Assembly: GCF_009712605.1 (NCBI RefSeq)
Contig: NZ_WASO01000001.1
Span: 434,001 to 498,000, forward strand
Direction: 5' to 3'
From: Paludibacter sp.
GTDB taxonomy: Bacteria > Bacteroidota > Bacteroidia > Bacteroidales > Paludibacteraceae
DNA length: 64,000 nucleotides
This document shows, piece after piece, positions 36,750-45,928 of the stretch. A program made the translations under genes and the position numbers. Under the pieces are notes generated by a model. It ran no database searches and was not told the origin of the DNA. It saw only the letters and a program-made list of their open reading frames with translations. Each line of letters opens with the position of its first letter. The first letter of the stretch is position 1.

Positions 36750-37703
36750 CTAAAAGATTTCAGCCATCATGCAACGAACACTTCCTCCTCCAACTTGCTC
36801 GATGGTCGGAATAGGGCAGATAATCAGTTCGTTGAAAGATTTTAATTTGTCAATCTGATTTACAGTCAGAGAGTCATGTGCCGACTGAGACATGACCAAA
36901 AAATGTTTGCCTGAGTCATTTTGCAATTGTAGCATATTTCCAGCAAAGTGATGCATTTGTTCTTCCGAAATTTCAATGATTTCTTTGCCGAAACGGGTGA
37001 TATATTCCGTTACGATCTTTCGCTCTGTCGGATCGTCGATACTGGTGAGGCATACGACGGCGAATTTGTCGGCAACGCACATCATGACGTTGGTGTGATA
37101 AACGTTCTTCCGTTTGCCATTGACGGTGTGGCGTGCCGTAAAAAGGATTGGCTCGTAGTTGTAAATCCGGCAGTACTGTTCCACGGCCGACTGATCTGTA
37201 CGTTCCGACAATGCGGCGTAGGCAATCCCGTTTTTTCGGTCAAGGACAAGGCTTCCGGTGCCTTCCAAAAAATGTTTGTCTTCCTCCCATACGCTGATAT
37301 TATCTACATTGTCCAGTATTTTCCCCTGTTGTTCAATTGCTTCCAAAATTTCCAGCCGCCTTTCCAGCCGCCGATTGTGAGCGAACATCGGATAAATGAC
37401 TACCAGACCTCCTTCGTGAAACGAAACCCAGTTGTTCGGAAAGATTGCGTCGGGTTTGTGAGGATGGAGGGTGTCTTTGATGACGATGACTTCAATATCG
37501 TTTGCCCGGAGTTGCGTCGTCATGGCCTGAAATTCTTCCAAGGCATCCCGTTGAATATCTTCAGGTGAGATGTCGGGCTCTTTCTGGAAGAAATTATTCA
37601 CGGCGGTCTGTCGATTGTAGCCGAAGGCTGCCGGTTCTATCATCAAAACGCATTTTGCAATAGAACTGTCCGGCTGATTCGAGAGTGATGTTTTTGTTTC
37701 CAT
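36750..37703 (-). CDS. ctlX: CtlX-type citrulline hydrolase (arginine deiminase fold)
   Basis: The 317 residues belong to the amidinotransferase/deiminase fold. Recognisable parts are MIEPAAFGYNRQTAVNN near the start, IFPNNWVSFHEGG, the central Glu in DKHFLEGTGSLV, the His in HHFAGNMLQL, and the C-terminal catalytic Cys in GGGSVRCMMAEIF. CtlX proteins are linked to citrulline use, releasing ornithine. The gene sits between the deiminase homologue and rocD, so a path arginine to citrulline to ornithine to glutamate semialdehyde is plausible. Confidence 0.88.
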   Translation of the reverse strand: METKTSLSNQPDSSIAKCVLMIEPAAFGYNRQTAVNNFFQKEPDISPEDIQRDALEEFQAMTTQLRANDIEVIVIKDTLHPHKPDAIFPNNWVSFHEGGLVVIYPMFAHNRRLERRLEILEAIEQQGKILDNVDNISVWEEDKHFLEGTGSLVLDRKNGIAYAALSERTDQSAVEQYCRIYNYEPILFTARHTVNGKRKNVYHTNVMMCVADKFAVVCLTSIDDPTERKIVTEYITRFGKEIIEISEEQMHHFAGNMLQLQNDSGKHFLVMSQSAHDSLTVNQIDKLKSFNELIICPIPTIEQVGGGSVRCMMAEIF

Positions 37704-37713
37704 ATTGTTCGGG

Positions 37714-38628
37714 TTATTCTCTGATTAAAGGTAATGTGGAACAGCGGAGCAGGCCTCCCATTTTCGCGATTTCCTGATATGGAATCTTTTCAATGGTTAA
37801 GTTCCATTCTGTTTCCATGTGACGGTTGAGGCGTGTGAAAGTAGTTTCGGAAACAACAACCGAAGGTGAAATACTGAATACGTTGCTGTTCATTCGGTAC
37901 ATCTCTTCGGTGTCGATTTCAAAAACGTTTTGTCTGCCAAAAAATTCAAGAAGCATTTGATAGTCATCTTCTTTGGCAAAACCATCTTTGTAAATGATGG
38001 CTTTGTTGTTGCCTACGGTCATAAAGGTGCAATCAAGATGCAAAACCCCTTTTCTTGGGTCGGTGTCGTGTTTGCGCAGTTCGAGCGGAATAAACGCCTT
38101 CTCAGGAAAGAGTTCCCGTAGAAAATGAAGTGCGTAGAGATTCGTCCGCGCAGTTTTGGTTTGCGGATAGTCGGCGGCAGTGTAAATGCCGACAAAAATC
38201 GTGTCGCCCTTTTGAATGATATCGCCTCCTTCGAAATGAGCTTTCTCGGGGAGATTATATATTTTATTGAATGCTATTTGGTTGTAAATATTCTTATAAG
38301 CCTCTTTTTCGTCTTCACGATCAGGGATAATGTTGGAGTTGATGATTTTGTCGTCGATGACAATGGCAACATCCCGGGCAAAAATCTGATTGCAGTTTTC
38401 CAGTGTTTCGGGGCGGAATACCTGTACGTTATACCGGAGCAGGATGTCTTCGAACGCGTCGATCTCTTTTTTGACGGCTTCTTCTGTGGGGTAAATGCCC
38501 ATGGAGACAGACTCGTAAGATCTTGCGTCGAAAGTTTCACGCAAGGTTGGAGCAGAACCGAGTGAGGCGGGTTGTCCTAGCACGACGGTTTTTAACGTAG
38601 ATGTTTCATCTTTGATATTCAGATTCAT
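37714..38628 (-). CDS. Arginine deiminase / dimethylargininase-like hydrolase
   Basis: This second member of the deiminase fold has 304 residues. Active-site elements are IFARDVAIV, the Glu in AHFEGGDII, the His in VLHLDCTFMT, and the C-terminal Cys in GGLLRCSTLPL. Sequence alone does not tell arginine deiminase from dimethylarginine dimethylaminohydrolase. Being first in the operon before ctlX and rocD favours a citrulline-producing step. It is 10 bp upstream of ctlX. Confidence 0.82.
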   Translation of the reverse strand: MNLNIKDETSTLKTVVLGQPASLGSAPTLRETFDARSYESVSMGIYPTEEAVKKEIDAFEDILLRYNVQVFRPETLENCNQIFARDVAIVIDDKIINSNIIPDREDEKEAYKNIYNQIAFNKIYNLPEKAHFEGGDIIQKGDTIFVGIYTAADYPQTKTARTNLYALHFLRELFPEKAFIPLELRKHDTDPRKGVLHLDCTFMTVGNNKAIIYKDGFAKEDDYQMLLEFFGRQNVFEIDTEEMYRMNSNVFSISPSVVVSETTFTRLNRHMETEWNLTIEKIPYQEIAKMGGLLRCSTLPLIRE

Positions 38629-38677
38629 ACGGCTCGTGGTAAGGTTTGAGACTCAAAGATTGGCTGTCTTTCATTTA

Positions 38678-38685
38678 CAAATATA
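38678..38685 (-). promoter_or_regulatory. -7 element of the arginine/citrulline operon
   Basis: Minus-strand TATATTTG, 50 bp before the first ATG of the operon at 38628. Confidence 0.45.
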
Positions 38686-38887
38686 CAATAACCGAATGCG
38701 AAGTGCATAAATATCTGTAATTGTTGTTGGCGGAATACTGCGTTGTTTCATGGCGATAACAATGACCGGTTTGGAATGTTCTCTTAATGAAACCTTTATT
38801 GTTGTGTAATATTGTACATCGTTCTCTAAATTATCTTTGTCTTGAACAGAGAGTGAAGATTTTGGGGTAATTTAATGAGGAGGAAAG

Positions 38888-39412
38888 ATGAGTAAAATTG
38901 AAATTATAGAATATTCCGATCGTTATAAAGAAGATTTTAAGCGATTGAACTGCGAGTGGATACAGAAATATTTCTGGATTGAGCCGACAGATGAAGCCGT
39001 CCTGAACCGTCCGGACGAGGCCGTTATTGCAAAAGGCGGATATATTTTCTTTGCCCGATTGAATAATGTGATTGTGGGAACCTGCGCGCTGATGCGTGTA
39101 GATCCGTATGTGTACGAACTGGGCAAAATGGCAGTGGCAGAAGCTTACCGGGAACTTGGTATCGGTACTTTGCTGATGAAAAGCGTGATTGCCAAAGCTA
39201 AAAGAATGAGGATGCGCAAACTGGTGCTGTACTCAAATACCCGGCTTCATGCCGCAATCAACATGTATATCCGGTTCGGGTTTTACATGGTTCCTAAAAC
39301 CGATTTTCACAATTACCGTGCGAACGTGAAAATGGAACTGAAGCTGATGGAAAGAGGTTTGCGCCGATCATTCAAGCCCAAAGAAGAGTGCAGGCTTGAT
39401 GCCTTGGGGTGA
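38888..39412 (+). CDS. GNAT-family N-acetyltransferase
   Basis: The 174-residue acetyl-CoA-dependent transferase has the acetyl-CoA-binding motif YRELGIGTLLMKSVIAKAK and the following strand LVLYSNTRLHAAINMYIRFGF. The substrate is unknown. ATG 38888 is preceded by a good AGGAGGAAAG ribosome-binding sequence, and a TATCTTTG -7 element lies at 38832-38839. It is monocistronic and divergent from the arginine operon. Confidence 0.88.
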   Translation: MSKIEIIEYSDRYKEDFKRLNCEWIQKYFWIEPTDEAVLNRPDEAVIAKGGYIFFARLNNVIVGTCALMRVDPYVYELGKMAVAEAYRELGIGTLLMKSVIAKAKRMRMRKLVLYSNTRLHAAINMYIRFGFYMVPKTDFHNYRANVKMELKLMERGLRRSFKPKEECRLDALG

Positions 39413-39563
39413 AAGTGCAATTGTTTGTTTTATAGCTTTTTGAGCTATATTCTGCTTTTCGAATAAAGACGGTTTTGTGTGCAAATTGACACGGGAATAG
39501 TTGATAATAAAGAGTTTTAACAATAAAAGCCCGCTGAAACTTTCCATTTCGGCAGGCTTTTGC

Positions 39564-39571
39564 TATTTTTG
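39564..39571 (+). promoter_or_regulatory. -7 element upstream of etfB
   Basis: TATTTTTG with a TTTCC-like -33 about 20 bp upstream. The leader to the etfB ATG is about 125 nt; I see no recognised riboswitch in it. Confidence 0.5.
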
Positions 39572-39703
39572 CAATCCCTAAATTTTTGGATGCGACAGTT
39601 TTGGCTGTCTGCGGCAGAGTCCTTTGTATGCGCTTTATGCGTATGATCGGGCCCTGTTTTTGTGTTGAAAGACAATAAATTTATATATCAAACCAGAAAC
39701 CTT

Positions 39704-40576
39704 ATGAGTCTAAAAATTGTAGTATTAGCAAAACAAGTGCCAGATACCCGCAATGTGGGTAAGGACGCCATGAAAGCCGACGGGACGGTAAACCGTGCAG
39801 CTCTGCCTGCGATTTATAACCCCGAAGACTTGAATGCTCTCGAGCAAGCTTTGCGATTGAAAGACCGTTTCGAAGGTTCCACCGTTACCATCGTGACCAT
39901 GGGCCCCGGACGTGCCGCAGAAATTATTCGCGAAAGCCTCTACCGGGGTGCCGACAACGGTTACCTTCTTACAGACCGTGCTTTTGCCGGTTCCGACACA
40001 CTTGCAACTTCTTACGCGCTCTCCTGCGCAATCAAAAATCTTCCCGAAGTAGACGTGATTGTTTGCGGTCGTCAGGCAATCGACGGTGATACTGCTCAGG
40101 TAGGTCCTCAGGTGGCCGAAAAACTGGGCTTGCCACAAATTACTTATGCAGAAGAAATTCTTGACGTAAAAGACGGTAAAATTACCGTAAAACGTCGCCT
40201 CGAACGAGGTGTGGAAGTGGTTGAAGGTAAATTGCCAATTCTGATTACTGTCAACGGTTCTGCTCCTGACTGTCGTCCGCGTCATGCCAAGTTAGTGATG
40301 AAATACCACCACGCCAAAACAGTGACCGAACGTCAGGAACAAAACGATGATTACATGTTCATGTTTGACAAACGTCCTTATCTGAATATTACAGAATGGA
40401 GCGTGAATGATATTCAAACCGATGTTAACTGGTTGGGTCTTAAAGGTTCTCCTACAAAGGTTAAAGCTATCGAAAATGTTGTTTTTCAGGCCAAAGAAAG
40501 CAAACGTCTGGCTGGTAAAGACACTGAAATCGATGAGTTGATGAAAGAACTTATTGCAAACCACACAATCGGATAA
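39704..40576 (+). CDS. etfB: Electron transfer flavoprotein, beta subunit
   Basis: EtfB pairs with EtfA to take electrons from acyl-CoA dehydrogenase. From ATG 39704 (MSLKIVVLAKQVPDTRNVG) it is 290 residues, the family size; the longer frame to 39662 starts with GTG. Typical elements are YNPEDLNALEQAL, GPGRAAEIIRESLYRGAD and CGRQAIDGDTAQVGP with the AMP/FAD-loop region. It is followed by etfA and the dehydrogenase, a standard Bacteroidales arrangement. Confidence 0.95.
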   Translation: MSLKIVVLAKQVPDTRNVGKDAMKADGTVNRAALPAIYNPEDLNALEQALRLKDRFEGSTVTIVTMGPGRAAEIIRESLYRGADNGYLLTDRAFAGSDTLATSYALSCAIKNLPEVDVIVCGRQAIDGDTAQVGPQVAEKLGLPQITYAEEILDVKDGKITVKRRLERGVEVVEGKLPILITVNGSAPDCRPRHAKLVMKYHHAKTVTERQEQNDDYMFMFDKRPYLNITEWSVNDIQTDVNWLGLKGSPTKVKAIENVVFQAKESKRLAGKDTEIDELMKELIANHTIG

Positions 40577-40643
40577 TCAATTGTCGGGATAGATGACCTT
40601 CGGGTCGGATAACTGTCTCATAAACAAAACAAAAACGAAAAAC

Positions 40644-41663
40644 ATGAACAATATTATAGTTTATCTCGAAATTGAAGAGGGTGTTGTTGCTGATGTAAGC
40701 CTTGAACTGCTTACCAAAGCCCGCTCCTTGGCAACTAAACTGAAATGTAAACTCGAAGCGCTTGCTGTCGGTTCTCAACTGGATGGCATTGGTGCTCAGG
40801 TTTTCCAATATGGCGTCGACAAATTATATCTTGCCGACGACGCCCGCCTCTATCCTTACACATCATTGCCTCATACCTCGGTATTGGTCAATCTTTTCAA
40901 GGAAGAAAAACCGCAAATCGCCCTGATGGGTGCTACCAGCATCGGTCGTGACCTCGGTCCCCGCGTATCTTCAGCTCTGTTCAGCGGTCTTACAGCTGAC
41001 TGTACAGCGCTTGAAATTGGTGACCACGAAGACAAAAAAGAAGGTAAATCGTATACCGATCTTCTTTATCAGATCCGTCCTGCTTTCGGTGGTAACATCG
41101 TGGCAACCATCATCAACCCCGAATGCCGTCCACAGATGGCTACCGTTCGTGAAGGTGTGATGAAAAAAGAAATTTTCGATGCCAACTACAAAGGTGAAGT
41201 TGTTAACCTTGAGGTGGCAAAATATGTAAGCGATTCTGACTTTGTGGTCAGCGTGATTGAACGCCACATGGAAAAATCGAAGAGCAATCTGAAATCGTCT
41301 CCTATTATCGTGGCTGGCGGTTACGGTATGGGTTCGAAAGAAAATTTCAAATTGCTTGAAGAACTTGCTTCCGTTTTGGGTGGTGAGGTAGGCGCTTCAC
41401 GTGCTGCTGTCGATGCAGGTTTCGCTGAACATGATATGCAAATCGGTCAGACCGGGGTTACCGTTCGCCCTAAATTGTATATTGCCTGTGGTATTTCCGG
41501 TCAGATTCAGCACATTGCCGGTATGCAGGAAAGTTCCATCATCATTGCCATCAACAATGACGAAAACGCTCCGATCAATGCAATTTCCGACTACGTGATT
41601 ACTGCTAACGTGGAAGACGTAGTGCCGAAAATGATCAAGTATTACAAACAGAACAGCAAGTAA
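40644..41663 (+). CDS. etfA: Electron transfer flavoprotein, alpha subunit
   Basis: From ATG 40644 (MNNIIVYLEIEEG) it has 339 residues. The C-terminal FAD domain is clear: VAGGYGMGSKENFKLLEELA, VGASRAAVDAGF, QIGQTGVTVRPKLYIACGIS and SGQIQHIAGM. An upstream in-frame ATG at 40593 would overlap the intergenic leader and was not used. It is the second gene of the ETF operon. Confidence 0.96.
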   Translation: MNNIIVYLEIEEGVVADVSLELLTKARSLATKLKCKLEALAVGSQLDGIGAQVFQYGVDKLYLADDARLYPYTSLPHTSVLVNLFKEEKPQIALMGATSIGRDLGPRVSSALFSGLTADCTALEIGDHEDKKEGKSYTDLLYQIRPAFGGNIVATIINPECRPQMATVREGVMKKEIFDANYKGEVVNLEVAKYVSDSDFVVSVIERHMEKSKSNLKSSPIIVAGGYGMGSKENFKLLEELASVLGGEVGASRAAVDAGFAEHDMQIGQTGVTVRPKLYIACGISGQIQHIAGMQESSIIIAINNDENAPINAISDYVITANVEDVVPKMIKYYKQNSK

Positions 41664-41752
41664 AAACAGATGGTGAGAAAGCGAGACTGTGAAAAAGTGA
41701 GTGTTGACTCGCAACTTCACATCCTTACCACCTCACTGCTAAACACTAAGCC

Positions 41753-43471
41753 ATGGCAAATTTCTATTTAGATAAACCCGAACTCAAATTCCATCTTACT
41801 CATCCGTTGATGGAAAAGATAGTGGCGCTCAAAGAGCAGAACTATCGTGAAAAAGATACATTTGATTATGCTCCTCAGGATTTTGAGGATGCTATCGATA
41901 GTTACAACCACGTGATGGAGATCATCGGTGAAATTTGTGGCGACATTATCGCTCCGAATGCCGAAGATGTTGACCATGAAGGTCCTCACGTAGTTGACAA
42001 CCGTGTGGTATATGCCCGCGGAACACAGGAAAATCACGAAGCTTTGAAGAAAGCCGGCGTTTACGGTATCTCTTTGCCCCGCGAATACGGAGGCTTGAAC
42101 TTCCCGATGGTGCCTTACGTGATGACCGGTGAAATCGTATCGCGTGCCGATGCTGGTTTTGCTAACATCTGGGGTTTACAGGACTGTGCCGAAACGATTC
42201 ATGAATTTGCTTCGAAAGAGATTCGCGAAGAGTTTCTTCCCCGCATCAATCAGGGTGAAACCTGTTCGATGGACCTGACCGAACCGGATGCCGGTTCCGA
42301 CCTTCAGGCCGTGATGTTGAAAGCTACTTACGACGAAAAGAAAAAGATGTGGTTGCTCAACGGTGTGAAACGCTTCATTACCAACGGTGACGCTCAGATC
42401 AAATTGGTGTTGGCCCGCTCTGAAGCCGGTACATCAGATGGTCGCGGTCTTTCTTATTTTGTTGTTGACAATCCGTTCGACAGCTCAATGAAAGTACGTC
42501 GTATCGAAAATAAACTCGGTATCAAAGGTTCTCCAACCTGCGAACTCGTGTTTACAAATACTCCTGCCAAAATGGTGGGTGAACCCAAAATGGGCTTGAT
42601 TAAATACGTGATGTCGCTGATGAACGGTGCTCGTCTGGGTGTAGGTGCTCAGTCGGTAGGTGTTGCTCAGGCTGCTTACGACGAAGCGTTGGCTTATGCT
42701 AAAGACCGTGCTCAGTTCGGCAAAGCTATCATCGAATTCCCTGCGGTATTCGAAATGCTGGCCATCATGAAAGCCAAAGTGGATGCTGCCCGTGCTTTGT
42801 TGTACGAATGTACCCGTTTTGTGGATGTTTACAAAGCATATGGCTCTATTGCCGACGAACGTCCGTTGACCAAGGAAGAACGTATGGATGCCAAAGAATA
42901 CCAGAAATTGGCTGACATGATGACTCCGTTGGTAAAAATGTTTGCCAGTGAATATGCCAACCAGAATGCGTATGACTCCATTCAGGTGCATGGTGGTTCC
43001 GGCTTTATGAAAGATTATGCTTGTGAACGTATCTATCGCGATGCACGTATTCTTACCATTTACGAAGGAACATCGCAGTTGCAGGTAGTGGCTGCTATCC
43101 GTTTTGTAACCAACGGTGCTTATGTAGCCAAACTGCGTCAGTACGAAGCTCAACCAATCAACCCTGCTTTCGAAGGATTGCGTAACCGTTTGATCAGCTT
43201 TACCGACAGCCTCGAAAAAGCAATTGCTAAGGTAACTGAGCCTAAAAATGCCGAGTACCACGACTTCATGGCTCGCCGTTTGGTGGAAATTGCAGGTCAC
43301 CTTGTGATGAGCAACCTGTTGATTATCGATGCTTCGCGCGATGATATGTTTGCCCGTTCGGCTGAAATCTACAGCAATTTTGCTGCTGCAGAAATCACCA
43401 AACATCTGGCATTCATAGATGGCTTCCAGATCGATAACGTTGGCTTGTACAAAAACAGCGATCAGGAATAA
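41753..43471 (+). CDS. Acyl-CoA dehydrogenase
   Basis: This 572-residue FAD enzyme oxidises acyl-CoA to enoyl-CoA and passes electrons to the ETF encoded upstream. Motifs are CSMDLTEPDAGSDLQAV (FAD/substrate loop), FITNGDAQ, VHGGSGFMKDYACERIYRDA and the catalytic-Glu region LTIYEGTSQLQ. It has a C-terminal extension of about 120 residues beyond the classical 380-400-residue enzyme, like long bacterial homologues. Acyl-chain preference is unknown. Confidence 0.93.
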   Translation: MANFYLDKPELKFHLTHPLMEKIVALKEQNYREKDTFDYAPQDFEDAIDSYNHVMEIIGEICGDIIAPNAEDVDHEGPHVVDNRVVYARGTQENHEALKKAGVYGISLPREYGGLNFPMVPYVMTGEIVSRADAGFANIWGLQDCAETIHEFASKEIREEFLPRINQGETCSMDLTEPDAGSDLQAVMLKATYDEKKKMWLLNGVKRFITNGDAQIKLVLARSEAGTSDGRGLSYFVVDNPFDSSMKVRRIENKLGIKGSPTCELVFTNTPAKMVGEPKMGLIKYVMSLMNGARLGVGAQSVGVAQAAYDEALAYAKDRAQFGKAIIEFPAVFEMLAIMKAKVDAARALLYECTRFVDVYKAYGSIADERPLTKEERMDAKEYQKLADMMTPLVKMFASEYANQNAYDSIQVHGGSGFMKDYACERIYRDARILTIYEGTSQLQVVAAIRFVTNGAYVAKLRQYEAQPINPAFEGLRNRLISFTDSLEKAIAKVTEPKNAEYHDFMARRLVEIAGHLVMSNLLIIDASRDDMFARSAEIYSNFAAAEITKHLAFIDGFQIDNVGLYKNSDQE

Positions 43472-43502
43472 AAAAGAGAGCGTTAATTAATAAATAGAGG
43501 AG

Positions 43503-43536
43503 AAGAGGTTGTTCGGTTTTCGGACAACCTCTTTTG
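43503..43536 (+). terminator. Terminator of the ETF/acyl-CoA dehydrogenase operon
   Basis: AGAGGTTGTTCGG, TTTT loop and CGGACAACCTCT, then TTTGTGTT. Confidence 0.8.
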
Positions 43537-43592
43537 TGTTATTATGAATTCTCCGGTTTTAGGTCATGACTGGAGAAACGGCGAGTTTTCTT

Positions 43593-43630
43593 TATCTTTG
43601 TGACAGTAAAGCCCGGTTGAGTCGGGCTTT
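43593..43630 (+). promoter_or_regulatory. -7 element and leader hairpin of the S37 peptidase gene
   Basis: TATCTTTG at 43593-43600 fits TAnnTTTG. Immediately after the expected start lies AAAGCCCG-N7-CGGGCTTT (43608-43630) followed by CGTTTTG, which could act as an attenuator or RNA-stabilising 5' hairpin. Confidence 0.4.
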
Positions 43631-43659
43631 CGTTTTGTGTTACGTTTAATAAGTGAATA

Positions 43660-44949
43660 ATGAGAAGAATTGTATTGAATTTGTTGTTGATCTTTTGTGT
43701 CTGCTGGAATGTACAGGCGCATAAAGTGACTATTGAAAATGCATTGTACGATTTGCCCGATGTGATTTTCAAGGAGATCGGAAAAGCCGATACTTTTGAG
43801 TTGAAAATTAAGCAGCCATTGGATCACCGGCATCCGGAGAAAGGCTACTTCTATCAACGGGCGTTCCTGAGTCATAAAAGCTTTGATAAGCCGATGGTAA
43901 TGTACCTTTCGGGCTATAATCAGGACAAACCGTATAAAAATGAGTTATCAAAATTATTGGATGCAAACCAACTATCGATAGAGCATCGCTACTTTGGTAA
44001 AAGCCTGCCGGATAGCCTCGACTACACTTATCTGAATCTGGAACAGGCTACAGCCGACTTGCATCATATCAATGAAATTTTCAAAAAGATTTATGCCGGT
44101 AAATGGATCAGTACCGGTATCAGCAAAGGCGGATCAACAACGATTTTTTATAAATATTTCTTTCCGAACGATGTAGATGTAGCTATTCCGTATGTGGCGC
44201 CGCTTAATCGTGAGTATGAGGATAAACGCCTCTATGCTTTTCTTGATACCATTGGATCCAAAGTTTGTCGGCAAAAGCTGTTTGCTTTTCAGAAACGGAT
44301 GCTGAAACATCGCAAAGAAGTTCTTCCTTTGTTACAGATGTATAGCGACGGTGCCGGTCTGAAGTTTTCTACCCTTACCCTGGAACAAGCCTTCGAATAC
44401 AGCGTCTTGGAACTTCCATTTGCCTTTTGGCAATATTATACGTCCTGTGATGATATACCTTCGGAATCCTCTTCGCTGCTGGCAGCTACGCAATACCTGC
44501 TGAAGACAAGCGATATAAAATCATATAGCGAAGATCATATTGACTATTATTTATCGCACTATTATCAGGCAGCGACCGAGATGGGTTATTACGGTTACCG
44601 TACCGAACCGTTTAAAAATGATCTGAAAGCTCTTCCATTGCAGCCACATCCTTATGCCGCCATTGTGCCGAAGCGAATTTCGGTGCATTTTGACGATACC
44701 TTACTGAAAAAAGCAAACGATTGGATTGCAAAAGAAGGCAACCGGATGATCTACATCAACGGATCGTTCGATACATGGAGTGCAACAGGAGTTTTACCAT
44801 CGGATAAGGTGGATGCGCAATGGTTCATACTGAAAGGTAAGAATCACCGCACTGCCCGTTTTGTAAATATGACACCCGACGAAAAAAAGAGTTTTATAGC
44901 AACGTTGGAGCGATGGGGAATCCCGGTCGCGAATCCCGAAATGAAATAA
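43660..44949 (+). CDS. Secreted peptidase S37 (PS-10 family)
   Basis: The signal peptide (MRRIVLNLLLIFCVCWNVQA) is followed by an alpha/beta-hydrolase-type serine peptidase; total 429 residues. The nucleophile elbow is TGISKGGST; a downstream Asp in NGSFDTWSATG and His in KGKNHRTARF complete the triad. Family members release N-terminal tripeptides. The sequence QLSIEHRYFGKSLPD is also typical. It stands alone between two terminators. Confidence 0.88.
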   Translation: MRRIVLNLLLIFCVCWNVQAHKVTIENALYDLPDVIFKEIGKADTFELKIKQPLDHRHPEKGYFYQRAFLSHKSFDKPMVMYLSGYNQDKPYKNELSKLLDANQLSIEHRYFGKSLPDSLDYTYLNLEQATADLHHINEIFKKIYAGKWISTGISKGGSTTIFYKYFFPNDVDVAIPYVAPLNREYEDKRLYAFLDTIGSKVCRQKLFAFQKRMLKHRKEVLPLLQMYSDGAGLKFSTLTLEQAFEYSVLELPFAFWQYYTSCDDIPSESSSLLAATQYLLKTSDIKSYSEDHIDYYLSHYYQAATEMGYYGYRTEPFKNDLKALPLQPHPYAAIVPKRISVHFDDTLLKKANDWIAKEGNRMIYINGSFDTWSATGVLPSDKVDAQWFILKGKNHRTARFVNMTPDEKKSFIATLERWGIPVANPEMK

Positions 44950-44962
44950 TGACTTTGAGCAA

Positions 44963-45000
44963 TGAGGCTATCTCACAAAATGAGGTAGCCTCATTTTTTT
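44963..45000 (+). terminator. Terminator of the S37 peptidase gene
   Basis: TGAGGCTATCTCA and TGAGGTAGCCTCA (one wobble) around CAAAA, then a long T-run. Confidence 0.88.
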
Positions 45001-45471
45001 TGACCTTTCTGAACAATATAGTTTGAAATTATTGCTTTGTAGCCGATCATGCTGGTTGTATTCGTTCAACTATTCTATTCGAAAAGTTTGCTTTTAAGGC
45101 TTTCGATCATTGATTTATACTAAGATTTATTGCAATTATAGTGCTAATAGAGGACGTTTTTGTGCCTGTAAATCCAGATAGCCAAATACATACGTCGATA
45201 CAAATCGCTTGATGGTCGATCTTATTTGCCTGTTCATCTATTTGATTTTTAAGGTTTCAGGTATCGCTATACCTTTACATCGAATTCAACGGGGAGCTGT
45301 TCCGGATGGTTTGAGTGTTGAATCACAAAATTGTTTTTTATTGCAAGATGGTGTTAGGTGCAGAACTGCTATGATGTTTAAGGTAAAAGCACTGATGACA
45401 CAGAGAGGCAAAAAAGATGTGTAGTTGAAACTTAATTTTTTGATTGTGTAATAATTATAATTTGATTGATT
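45001..45471. other. Intergenic region without a convincing gene
   Basis: An open frame at 45209-45424 starts with TTG and lacks a family-like composition, so it is not called. Nothing else is seen except AT-rich leader DNA before the small secreted protein. Confidence 0.6.
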
Positions 45472-45831
45472 ATGAAAAAGATTGTGTTAGTTTTAGCAAT
45501 TATGGTTGCATGTGTAGCTTCAAGTCAAGCTATTAACCGAGTAGAAAGCGGAGTTATTAAGACGATTAATAACGAAACTGTATTTGGGCGATTATCTGCC
45601 TATCTAAATGTGTCGGACGATCAGGCTGCTGATTTGAAGAATGTTATTGAAAAAACGCAAATACAATTGGAACGTGCCGAAAAGGCGGGAGATCAGGTTG
45701 CCTATGCCAAGGCACTGCACTACAATTTTGCGGGTGCGGCAAACGTACTTTCAGCGTCTCAATATGCAAAGTATCGTTTAATCGTTAGGACGACCATCAA
45801 AAACAGATATCAGGATCAACTTCCTTTATAA
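45472..45831 (+). CDS. Small secreted helical protein of unknown function
   Basis: ATG 45472 gives 119 residues with a signal peptide (MKKIVLVLAIMVACVASSQA). The mature part is helical (VSDDQAADLKNVIEKTQIQL, then YAKALHYNFAGAANVLSASQ, then YAKYRLIVRTTIKNR), resembling small periplasmic proteins of the Spy-like size class, although no signature is visible. A TTG six bases upstream is less likely. Followed by its own terminator. Confidence 0.75.
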   Translation: MKKIVLVLAIMVACVASSQAINRVESGVIKTINNETVFGRLSAYLNVSDDQAADLKNVIEKTQIQLERAEKAGDQVAYAKALHYNFAGAANVLSASQYAKYRLIVRTTIKNRYQDQLPL

Positions 45832-45861
45832 GAAGAATATTTAATCCTAATCTAAAGAGCA

Positions 45862-45903
45862 AAGAGGCTGTCTCAAAATAGTATTTGAGGCAGCCTCTTG
45901 ATT
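45862..45903. terminator. Bidirectional terminator between the secreted-protein gene and oxyR
   Basis: GAGGCTGTCTCAAA and TTTGAGGCAGCCTC flank a short loop. The two genes converge on it. Confidence 0.75.
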
Positions 45904-45928
45904 TGTAAGGATTCTAATGGTTTGCGCT

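Noticed and set aside
36948-37568. 206-codon plus-strand open frame opposite ctlX
   Set aside because: A mirror frame of ctlX with Phe/Val/Gly-rich composition and no ribosome-binding signal.
39572-39703. Riboswitch in the etfB leader
   Set aside because: Only one weak hairpin (GACAG/CTGTC) is visible; no known aptamer core is recognisable.
42485-43405. 306-codon minus-strand open frame
   Set aside because: It is antisense to the acyl-CoA dehydrogenase gene, rich in His/Phe/Ser as expected from codon bias, with no recognisable motif.
45209-45424. 71-residue protein in the gap before the small secreted protein
   Set aside because: It begins with TTG, lacks a ribosome-binding site and has no family-like pattern.
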